Below, piece after piece: positions 1 through 4,954 of a DNA stretch of 5,767 nt; position 1 is the first letter of the stretch; every line of letters begins with the position of its first letter. Under the pieces are notes generated by a model, which was not told the DNA's origin, did not search any database, and saw nothing but the letters and a program-made list of their open reading frames with translations. The position numbers and the translations under genes are program-made. The DNA is from Anaerolineaceae bacterium. Its GTDB lineage: Bacteria > Chloroflexota > Anaerolineae > Anaerolineales > Anaerolineaceae. The stretch covers positions 1 through 5,767 of the forward strand of contig JAUXFJ010000113.1 in assembly GCA_030620065.1 (NCBI GenBank), read 5' to 3'.

Positions 1-341
1 AGGCTCGCGAATCAGAACTGCTGCTGATCAACTTCCCAGCCAGCCATGAATTTAATACAGCCCAACGCTTGCAACCCTTAGCAAAGGCACTTGTCTGGTC
101 AACCCAGTCCGCCTTTGAGAGTGAGGATCCACTTGAAGCGGCTTTCCGTAATGGACTACGCCTGGCAACTAAAGGCAACTTGCTTTCCGCTATGGATGGT
201 TTTTTAGATATCCTGCGGCGTGATAAGCATTTCCGTAACGGTGAAGTCAAAGATGTTTTCATCGGCATGCTGGATCTGCTTGGGGAAAACCACCCCGAAG
301 TTCGAGAGTATCGGGCTGAATTGGCAAACCTTTTGTTCTAA
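1..341 (+). CDS. CnoX/YbbN-like thioredoxin-TPR protein, C-terminal fragment
   Basis: The frame is open from base 3 at the left edge to a TAA at 339-341, so this is the last 112 residues of a gene that begins outside the window. The visible part reads as the C-terminal tetratricopeptide module of YbbN/CnoX proteins. It has a segment like AAFRNGLRLATKGNLLSA, then LDILRRDKHFRNGEVKDVF, then LDLLGENHPEVREYRAEL, and ends in LANLLF. In E. coli CnoX the corresponding tail carries an alternating Leu/Arg TPR helix, a 'LGTGDALASKYRRQL' type helix and a short 'LYALLY' end. In that family an N-terminal thioredoxin domain protects client proteins and hands them to chaperones in the cytoplasm. The thioredoxin domain, with its CxxC-like site, would lie upstream and cannot be checked here. 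A generic TPR protein is the alternative. A hairpin terminator follows 22 bases after the stop. Confidence 0.8.
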   Translation, partial: ARESELLLINFPASHEFNTAQRLQPLAKALVWSTQSAFESEDPLEAAFRNGLRLATKGNLLSAMDGFLDILRRDKHFRNGEVKDVFIGMLDLLGENHPEVREYRAELANLLF

Positions 342-362
342 GACCTTTTGGAGAGGAAACCG

Positions 363-399
363 CAGGGTTGTCAACATCGTTTAGACAACCCTGTTTAAT
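363..399 (+). terminator. Intrinsic terminator of the thioredoxin-TPR gene
   Basis: A perfect 10-bp stem, CAGGGTTGTC (363-372) with GACAACCCTG (384-393), encloses an 11-base loop and is followed by TTTAATATT. The U-tract is short and interrupted, so termination may be incomplete. It stands 22 bases after the plus-strand stop and points toward the convergent methyltransferase gene. On the minus strand no T-run follows the stem, so it is unlikely to work in both directions. Confidence 0.7.
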
Positions 400-496
400 A
401 TTAAACCTGCATTTAGACCAGTTGAGTAGTTTTATTACCCCTAGGTGTTTGGGTTATACAAGATACGTTTGAGCTCAGGAATCCAAAATCAAATGG

Positions 497-1732
497 TCAT
501 TTGCGTTGAAGCAGGCTGATAGATTCGATGTGATAGGTTTGGGGAAAGAGGTCGAAGGCTTTAATTTCTTTGAGTTGATAATCAGCTCCAATGAAATGCC
601 GCAGGTCGCGTGACAACGTGGCAGGGTCGCAGGAGACATAGATGATGAAAGGGCTCTCTAAAGCCAGCAAGCTTTTTCGCGCTTTCTTGTCCAGCCCAGA
701 GCGGGGTGGATCCAATACGATAATATCAGGCTTAAGGTTCAATGCAGGCAAGGCATCCTCAACAGCAGCCTCGTAAAGGCTGACATTATCAAAGGCATCC
801 AGATTGATCGCAAAATCAAAGCAGGCTGAGCGCGAGGCCTCAACCGTCGTTAATTGGGATGCCCTTTCAGCCAAGAAGGTGCTGAAAAAGCCAACTCCGC
901 TGTAAAGCTCGAGAATTTCAGGCTTTGTTTCTGCTGTAGGCAAGCTTGCAAGCACAAAATCAAGCATTTTTTCAGCCTGAGCCAGGTTCACCTGGAAAAA
1001 AGACTCGGGAGAGACGCGCAATAGACGGTCTTTTATGCGGTAGTACAAAGCATCCTCACCAGCAAGATTAGTCAAAAACCCCTCTGGACTTAGATAAGCG
1101 GCTGAAATTGAAAGGTCAAGGCTGAATTTGGGGGCTGTTTCATCCTGCCCCTCAAGCACAAGCATAATTTCTTCATTGCTGTCCTGGCGCAAACCCAGGC
1201 GGTGAATACCGGAGCCGGCTTCCAGGTTGATCTGCGGCCAGATTTTATTGATTGCGGCTTGAGGAAGGTGACATTCCTGAACGGGGAGGACGTGTGCACC
1301 AGTCACATCAAAGAAACCCGGCTTGCCGTCTTTGTCTGGGTGGAATTGGATATGGTTGCGGTAGTTCCAAGGGCTCTCGCAAGGTACGATTTTGCTCAGC
1401 GGGGGGTTATTTATCTTGCCAATACGCGCTAATTGATCAATAAGCACAGTCTGCTTGGTTTCAAGCTGTGAGGTATAGCTGATGTACTGGTAGTGGCACC
1501 CACCGCAAGTGGCGAAGTGTGGACACTTTGCGTCAATGCGCAAAGGTGAAGGCTTGATGATTTCAATGGGTATACCGCGTGCGTAGCGTGGTTTATCTTG
1601 TACAAGTGTTACCAGGACCTCTTCTTGCGGCAAGACGAAGGGCACAAACACGGCACGGCCATCAGGCAGGTGCCCGAGGGCATCACCACCAAAGACAGGT
1701 TTTTCAATCGTTACAACGTAGCTTTGATCCAT
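497..1732 (-). CDS. rlmD: 23S rRNA (uracil-C5)-methyltransferase, RlmD/RumA family
   Basis: A 411-residue SAM-dependent enzyme expected to methylate C5 of a uridine in RNA in the cytoplasm. Residues 1-60 form a TRAM-like RNA-binding domain. Cys70, Cys76, Cys79 and Cys154 (CPHFATCGGC and QECHLP) match the four [4Fe-4S] ligands of RumA/RlmD. FFQVN (245-249) and ILELYSGVGFF (273-283) are the substrate/SAM segments. DPPRSGL (341-347) and SCDPATLSRDL (367-377) follow, with Cys368 as the predicted nucleophile. FPQTYHIES (396-404) carries Glu403 as the predicted general base. All key residues are present and the length is normal for the family. The ATG start is preceded by AAGGGA. It lies 82 bases after the aminotransferase gene on the same strand and is probably co-transcribed, though the functions are unrelated. 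The family assignment is firm. The exact target (U1939, U747 or a tRNA uridine) is not, because RlmC, RlmCD and TrmA share the catalytic motifs, so the symbol is a best guess. Confidence 0.9.
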   Translation of the reverse strand: MDQSYVVTIEKPVFGGDALGHLPDGRAVFVPFVLPQEEVLVTLVQDKPRYARGIPIEIIKPSPLRIDAKCPHFATCGGCHYQYISYTSQLETKQTVLIDQLARIGKINNPPLSKIVPCESPWNYRNHIQFHPDKDGKPGFFDVTGAHVLPVQECHLPQAAINKIWPQINLEAGSGIHRLGLRQDSNEEIMLVLEGQDETAPKFSLDLSISAAYLSPEGFLTNLAGEDALYYRIKDRLLRVSPESFFQVNLAQAEKMLDFVLASLPTAETKPEILELYSGVGFFSTFLAERASQLTTVEASRSACFDFAINLDAFDNVSLYEAAVEDALPALNLKPDIIVLDPPRSGLDKKARKSLLALESPFIIYVSCDPATLSRDLRHFIGADYQLKEIKAFDLFPQTYHIESISLLQRK

Positions 1733-1750
1733 ATTCCCTTTTAGAGCGCC

Positions 1751-1789
1751 AAAACGCCCGATGTTTAATTGTACATCACACCAGGCGTT
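1751..1789 (-). other. Intercistronic hairpin, possible weak attenuator
   Basis: In the gap between the aminotransferase stop and the methyltransferase start, the minus strand reads AACGCC (1789-1784), GATGT (1777-1773), ACATC (1764-1760) and GGCGTTTT (1758-1751). The two nested pairs give a 6-bp outer and a 5-bp inner stem separated by an asymmetric internal loop, ending in four T residues. That is the layout of a weak terminator or attenuator, but the large internal loop and short T-run make the call tentative. It may only set a lower expression level for the methyltransferase. Confidence 0.3.
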
Positions 1790-1814
1790 ATCTTGAGTTG
1801 ATATGTGTTAAACG

Positions 1815-2885
1815 CTACTTCTTCTGCAAGAAATCATCGAAAGCTTCCAGGAGGGTATCTATATCGGACATCTGCGTTTCGCCCATATGAGCAATGCGGA
1901 AGGTCTTATTCTTCAGATCACCGTAACCGTTGGCGATGCACATGCCGCGAGTCTTCAGGAATTGGTTGAGCGCGGGGATATCAATACCAGGTTTATTCTG
2001 GAGGGTTGACACAGTCTTGGAACAGTACTCAAGGGGCGCGAGGTTGGGCATATCGTGCTCAAGGCCCCAGGCACGTACACGCTCAGCCATTGCAAGGTGA
2101 CGCGCAAAGCGATTTTCCAGACCTTCAGCCAGGATGCGGTCCAGCTGAGCATCCAGTCCATTGATGAGTGCTATAGCAGGGGTCATGGCGGTGCTGTTCT
2201 TGATGCGGTGTTTTTCGAAGAGCAGAAGGTCAAAGTACCATCCGCGGTTATCGACGCTTTCGGCTTTCTTCAGGGCGCGGTCAGAGACTGCGGCGAAGGA
2301 CATGCCTGGCGGCAGTGCAAAGCATTTCTGCGACGAGGTCAGAATAAAATCTATTCCCCAAGCATCGGTTTCGATCTTTACGCCGCCTAACGAGGAAACG
2401 GCATCTACCAGGATCAATGTATCAGGGCTTACTTCATGAACAACCGTCGCAAGCTCTTTGAGCGGATTTTCTACGCCGGTTGAGGTTTCGTTGTGCACAA
2501 TGGTGACAGCTTCGTAATGTTTTGCTTTGAGCGCTTCAGCGAGCATATCTGGCGTGTGGATATTTCCCCATGTCGCTTCAAGCCGATCAGCTTGTTTACC
2601 GTTACCGATGGCTACAGAATACCAGCGCTCTCCAAAGGCGCCGTTTACGCAGGAAAGCATATCTTTTTGCACCAGGTTGCGGATGCTGGCTTCCTGCATG
2701 CCTGAACCAGTCGCAGGCGGTTGGAAAACGCGGCTTTCAGTGTAGAAAACTTTCTTTAGTCGTGCTTCTGTGTGCCTGAAGAGCTCATTGAACTCTTTAC
2801 TGCGGTGGGGGATCATGGGTTTGGTCATGGCTTGCATCACTTCGGGTGCAACATCAACCGGACCAGGAATGAACATGTGACTCAT
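1815..2885 (-). CDS. PLP-dependent class-V aminotransferase (alanine/serine-glyoxylate type)
   Basis: A 356-residue cytoplasmic fold-type-I PLP enzyme of the family that includes alanine-glyoxylate, serine-glyoxylate and serine-pyruvate aminotransferases and phosphonate-related relatives. It opens with the family's PGPVDVAPEV segment (8-17) and PHRSKEF (26-32). ATGSGMQEA (58-66) is the cofactor-phosphate loop. HNETSTGVENPL (131-142) is the conserved strand/loop. Asp161 in LVDAVSSLGG pairs with the pyridine nitrogen. SSQKCFALPPG (184-194) holds Lys187, the predicted Schiff-base lysine. Arg330 in FRIAHMGE is the likely substrate-carboxylate residue. The length is normal and the protein looks intact. 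The ATG has a strong AGGAGA Shine-Dalgarno five bases upstream and overlaps the stop of a putative small ORF as ATGA. The amino donor and acceptor cannot be told from sequence alone. Roles in glycine/serine-glyoxylate metabolism are likely. 2-Aminoethylphosphonate transamination is less likely, since no phosphonate genes are nearby. Confidence 0.9.
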   Translation of the reverse strand: MSHMFIPGPVDVAPEVMQAMTKPMIPHRSKEFNELFRHTEARLKKVFYTESRVFQPPATGSGMQEASIRNLVQKDMLSCVNGAFGERWYSVAIGNGKQADRLEATWGNIHTPDMLAEALKAKHYEAVTIVHNETSTGVENPLKELATVVHEVSPDTLILVDAVSSLGGVKIETDAWGIDFILTSSQKCFALPPGMSFAAVSDRALKKAESVDNRGWYFDLLLFEKHRIKNSTAMTPAIALINGLDAQLDRILAEGLENRFARHLAMAERVRAWGLEHDMPNLAPLEYCSKTVSTLQNKPGIDIPALNQFLKTRGMCIANGYGDLKNKTFRIAHMGETQMSDIDTLLEAFDDFLQKK

Positions 2886-3001
2886 AAATCTCTCCTTTTA
2901 TGTTTTGAATGTTTATCTGAATCCATTATAAATTTTATTTTTATCCTGAAATCAGGACTTAATTCTTCTGATAATTTGTCGATGTCTTCTAAACGTGCCA
3001 C
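2882..3001 (-). CDS. Putative 39-residue small protein or leader peptide coupled to the aminotransferase
   Basis: This reading frame begins with GTG at 3001-2999 and ends with TGA at 2884-2882, giving 39 codons. I do not recognise the product. The peptide begins (M)ARLEDIDKLSEELSPDF, an acidic and probably helical half. It continues with RIKIKFIMDSDK and ends in the strongly basic HSKHKRRDL. There is no signal peptide or membrane segment. Three things favour translation: AGGTGG stands six bases before the GTG, the TGA overlaps the aminotransferase ATG as ATGA (the classic coupling arrangement), and a TATAAT lies a suitable distance upstream. Against it: it is short, richer in A+T and in Lys/Ile codons than its neighbours, and a second TATAAT lies inside it at 2925-2930, so it could be a chance ORF in a leader. 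An in-frame TGA at 3019-3017 rules out a longer version. Confidence 0.45.
   Translation of the reverse strand: MARLEDIDKLSEELSPDFRIKIKFIMDSDKHSKHKRRDL
2891..2896 (-). promoter_or_regulatory. Ribosome binding site of the aminotransferase
   Basis: The minus strand reads AGGAGA, then five bases, then ATG at 2885-2883. It fixes the start and makes the alternative Met at codon 4 unlikely. These six bases are also two in-frame Arg codons (AGG AGA) of the putative small ORF, so ribosomes finishing that ORF would pass directly over this site. Confidence 0.8.
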
Positions 3002-3007
3002 AAGATT

Positions 3008-3013
3008 CCACCT
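3008..3013 (-). promoter_or_regulatory. Candidate Shine-Dalgarno site for the small ORF
   Basis: The minus strand reads AGGTGG, followed by AATCTT and then GTG. The AGGTG core matches the 3' part of the AAGGAGGTGAT consensus, and the six-base gap suits initiation at the GTG. This is the main reason for choosing GTG as the start, since the frame has no ATG before codon 26. Confidence 0.5.
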
Positions 3014-3044
3014 GTCTCAAGCCGTTGGGTACTTTGCAAAACGA

Positions 3045-3073
3045 ATTATACTCCAATATGAAAAAGGATAAAA
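3045..3073 (-). promoter_or_regulatory. Candidate promoter for the small ORF/aminotransferase/methyltransferase unit
   Basis: The minus strand has a perfect TATAAT at 3050-3045. Seventeen bases upstream the -35 position (3073-3068) reads TTTTAT, a poor match to TTGACA, so a helper factor or a weak promoter is possible. Transcription would start near 3038, about 25 bases before the small ORF's ribosome site. It diverges from the tRNA promoter, whose -35 begins only about 20 bases away. A competing TATAAT at 2930-2925 lies inside the small ORF but also lacks a good -35. Confidence 0.45.
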
Positions 3074-3093
3074 ACGGATGCGGGGGTTTACCC

Positions 3094-3122
3094 TTGATTA
3101 TTTCTCAAGCTTTATGTATAAT
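3094..3122 (+). promoter_or_regulatory. Sigma-70-type promoter of tRNA-Val
   Basis: TTGATT (3094-3099), a 17-base spacer and a perfect TATAAT (3117-3122) form a near-consensus housekeeping promoter. The predicted start near 3129 is only about five bases before the mature 5' end of the tRNA, so the precursor would have a very short leader for RNase P to remove. Confidence 0.8.
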
Positions 3123-3133
3123 GCATGCACGTC

Positions 3134-3207
3134 GGGCGGTTAGCTCAGTTGGTTAGAGCGTTGCGTTGACATCGCAAAGGCCGTAGGTTCGAGCCCTATA
3201 CCGCCCA
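3134..3207 (+). tRNA. tRNA-Val (anticodon GAC)
   Basis: A full 74-base cloverleaf. The acceptor stem is GGGCGGT (3134-3140) with ACCGCCC (3200-3206). The D stem is GCTC (3143-3146) with GAGC (3156-3159). The anticodon stem is TTGCG (3161-3165) with CGCAA (3173-3177) around the loop TTGACAT, so GAC (3168-3170) is the anticodon, reading the valine codons GUC and GUU. The variable loop is AGGCC. The T stem is GTAGG (3183-3187) with CCTAT (3195-3199), including one G-U pair, around TTCGAGC. The discriminator is A3207. The CCA end is not encoded (the next bases are CTT) and must be added after transcription. The gene stands alone with its own promoter and terminator. Confidence 0.95.
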
Positions 3208-3220
3208 CTTGGACAATGAT

Positions 3221-3254
3221 AAACCGCTCAGCATTATTTGATGAGCGGTTTTTT
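3221..3254 (+). terminator. Intrinsic terminator of the tRNA-Val gene
   Basis: A perfect 10-bp stem, AAACCGCTCA (3221-3230) with TGAGCGGTTT (3242-3251), encloses an 11-base loop, and its right arm runs into six T residues (3249-3254). It begins 13 bases after the tRNA. On the minus strand the stem is followed by TTTATCATT-like sequence, so it may also serve, less efficiently, as the end signal for the convergent ATPase gene, for which I see no other terminator. Confidence 0.85.
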
Positions 3255-3255
3255 G

Positions 3256-3274
3256 TGATCAAACGGTTTGATCA
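3256..3274. repeat. 19-base perfect palindrome between convergent 3' ends
   Basis: TGATCAAAC, a central G, then GTTTGATCA: two perfect 9-base arms with a one-base centre. The spacing is too tight for an RNA hairpin with nine pairs, and no T-run follows on the minus strand, so it resembles a dimeric protein-binding site more than a terminator. The AAACGGTTT core is reminiscent of LacI-family operators, but no start or promoter is adjacent. Its function is unknown. Confidence 0.35.
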
Positions 3275-3316
3275 AGCTGTCACCAGATCATATTTCTATG
3301 GATATGTTTAGATTCC

Positions 3317-4861
3317 TTAACCAGCTACACCCGCCATTAAAAGTCCCAGACTTTCTGCGGTTGCTTCTTCGCGGTCAATCACGCCCATGATTTTTCCCTC
3401 AAAAATCACAGCAATTCGATCTGATAAAGCCAGAATTTCGTCAAGGTCTTCGGAAATCAATAAAGTTGCAGTCCCTTCTTCTCTTTGCTCCAGTAAGCGC
3501 GAATGTACATACTCGGTCGCTCCAATATCTAATCCGCGGGTTGGCTGAGCTGCGATCAGTGTGCGTGGATTTCTAAAGATTTCTCGTGCCAAAACCAGTT
3601 TTTGGATATTTCCTCCAGATAAGTTTTTAACCGGGGTTTCTTGAGAGGGGGTTTTAATATTAAAGCGCTTGATCAAATGGTCAGAATGAACTGAAATTTT
3701 CTTCAAATTAAGGAATCCATTTTTAGCATAAGGTTTCAGATCATGCTCGCGCAAGATCAGATTTTCTGCCACAGTGAATTCTTTAATCATGCCATCGCGC
3801 ATGCGTTCTTCAGGAATGTATGACATGCTCTTATCCATCAGTTCTTTTGGGGATTTTCCAGTAACATCTTTTCCTTCCAGCAGAATTTGCCCCCCGGTTG
3901 CTGGTCGAAGACCGGTGATGATCTCAGCCAATTCTTTTTGACCATTTCCAGATACGCCAGCCACACCCAATATTTCCCCTGTCCGAACTTCCAGACTTAC
4001 ATTTTTCAAGGCTGGAGTTTTTCGATCGCTTTGAGCACAAATATCTTTAAGGATAAGTCGAGCTTCAGTAGAGTCAGTGCTTGTTCGCTCTTTCTTTAAT
4101 CCTGGCTCGCGGCCGACCATCATCACAGCCAGTTTTCTTTTTGTCGCTCCCTCCGCCGGGATCGTCCCTATCATATGACCATCCCGAAGAACAGAAACGC
4201 GATGGCTGATGTCAAGCACTTCATGTAACTTATGGGAAATAAAGATTACGGCATGTCCATCTTCGATCATTTGGCGCATGGTAACGAAGAACTCACTCAC
4301 TTCTTGAGGCGTAAGTACTGAGGTTGGTTCATCTAAAATCAATAGAGCTGCTCCCCGATACAAAGCTTTGATGATTTCAACACGCTGCTGCTGGCCTACT
4401 GCAAGCTGCCATACATAAGCGTCAGGGTCAACCTGCAATCCGTATATCTCCGACAGTTTAAGGATACGGGCAGACACCTTATCTAAATCTGTAAGTGGTC
4501 CTCTGGAAGAAGGTAATCCCAAGGCAACGTTTTCAGCGACCGTTAACGATTCAACCAGCATGAAATGTTGGTGAATCATGCCAATTCCCAGGTTAATCGA
4601 ATCAACTGGCGATTCGATTTTTACTTGTTTCCCATCAAGTAGTATCTGTCCTTCTTCAGGTTGATACAAGCCATACAGTATTTTCATCAGTGTGCTCTTG
4701 CCGGCACCATTTTCGCCAAGAAGCGCATGCACCTCACCTGAATGCACATCAAAATTAACCTTGTTGTTTGCGATTACGCCCGGAAAACGCTTGGTGATAT
4801 TGATCATTTCAAGCTGTGAAATTTTCCTGTGTCCGGTTGGTAATAGTTCGTTTACTGGCAT
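3317..4861 (-). CDS. BMP-type (nucleoside/sugar-like) ABC importer, twin-NBD ATPase
   Basis: A 514-residue cytoplasmic ATPase with two fused nucleotide-binding domains, of the kind that powers ribose-like and BMP/nucleoside importers (NupO/YufO-like). NBD1: Walker A GENGAGKST (49-57), Q-loop Gln98 in MIHQHF, signature LAVGQQQR (153-160), Walker B LLILDEPT (173-180) with Glu178, switch His210. NBD2: degenerate Walker A GVSGNGQKEL (302-311), intact signature LSGGNIQK (414-421), Walker B-like AAQPTRGLD (437-445) with Gln439 in place of the catalytic Glu, and Glu471 at the switch position. The degenerate second site is usual for the family. Ala154 in place of the usual signature Ser is less usual. 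The start is supported by AGGG nine bases upstream. It leaves about 18 residues before the first family-conserved strand, so a slightly shorter protein is possible. The substrate-binding protein gene lies just upstream. No permease gene follows, which is atypical. Confidence 0.92.
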   Translation of the reverse strand: MPVNELLPTGHRKISQLEMINITKRFPGVIANNKVNFDVHSGEVHALLGENGAGKSTLMKILYGLYQPEEGQILLDGKQVKIESPVDSINLGIGMIHQHFMLVESLTVAENVALGLPSSRGPLTDLDKVSARILKLSEIYGLQVDPDAYVWQLAVGQQQRVEIIKALYRGAALLILDEPTSVLTPQEVSEFFVTMRQMIEDGHAVIFISHKLHEVLDISHRVSVLRDGHMIGTIPAEGATKRKLAVMMVGREPGLKKERTSTDSTEARLILKDICAQSDRKTPALKNVSLEVRTGEILGVAGVSGNGQKELAEIITGLRPATGGQILLEGKDVTGKSPKELMDKSMSYIPEERMRDGMIKEFTVAENLILREHDLKPYAKNGFLNLKKISVHSDHLIKRFNIKTPSQETPVKNLSGGNIQKLVLAREIFRNPRTLIAAQPTRGLDIGATEYVHSRLLEQREEGTATLLISEDLDEILALSDRIAVIFEGKIMGVIDREEATAESLGLLMAGVAG

Positions 4862-4917
4862 GGCGTAAATCCCTGGACCAAATTTAAACAGTTGATAATT
4901 AATATCTATAATTGCTG

Positions 4918-4945
4918 TTGGGGGGCAGTGTTATCTGCCCCCCAA
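4918..4945 (-). other. Strong intercistronic hairpin between binding-protein and ATPase genes
   Basis: A perfect 11-bp stem, TTGGGGGGCAG with CTGCCCCCCAA, around a 6-base loop, begins nine bases after the stop of the binding-protein gene. Eight of the eleven pairs are G-C. No T-run follows on the minus strand (the next bases are CAGCAATTA), so it is not a standard intrinsic terminator. Such hairpins after substrate-binding protein genes are known to protect the upstream mRNA from 3' exonucleases and raise the binding protein above the ATPase. That role here is inference. Confidence 0.65.
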
Positions 4946-4954
4946 GGAACTTAC

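Noticed and set aside
69..71. TTG as the start of the left-edge gene
   Set aside because: The frame is open and family-like upstream of this codon to base 3, so the codon is an internal leucine and the gene is cut by the window edge.
437..477. Short palindromes CCTAGG (440-445) and TGAGCTCA (470-477) in the convergent gap
   Set aside because: At 6 and 8 bases they are expected by chance, and neither forms a terminator for the methyltransferase gene.
1579..1890. A 103-codon plus-strand frame spanning the 5' end of the methyltransferase and the 3' end of the aminotransferase
   Set aside because: It lies opposite two well-supported genes, resembles no family, and is an antisense shadow. The same applies to the other short frames over 1090-2779, 3887-4099 and 4965-5430.
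2772..3071. A 99-codon plus-strand frame running from the aminotransferase start into the leader region
   Set aside because: It has no recognisable product, overlaps the aminotransferase N-terminus in antisense, and continues antisense over the leader. Composition and lack of motifs make it a shadow.
3134..3207. tRNA gene as an integration (att) site
   Set aside because: No second copy of the tRNA 3' end occurs in the window, and no integrase or phage-like gene is present.
4892..4912. Plus-strand promoter-like TTGATA and TATAAT in the importer intercistronic gap
   Set aside because: The spacing is only 9 bases, and the region downstream on the plus strand is antisense to the binding-protein gene. 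It is explained by the AT-rich spacer.
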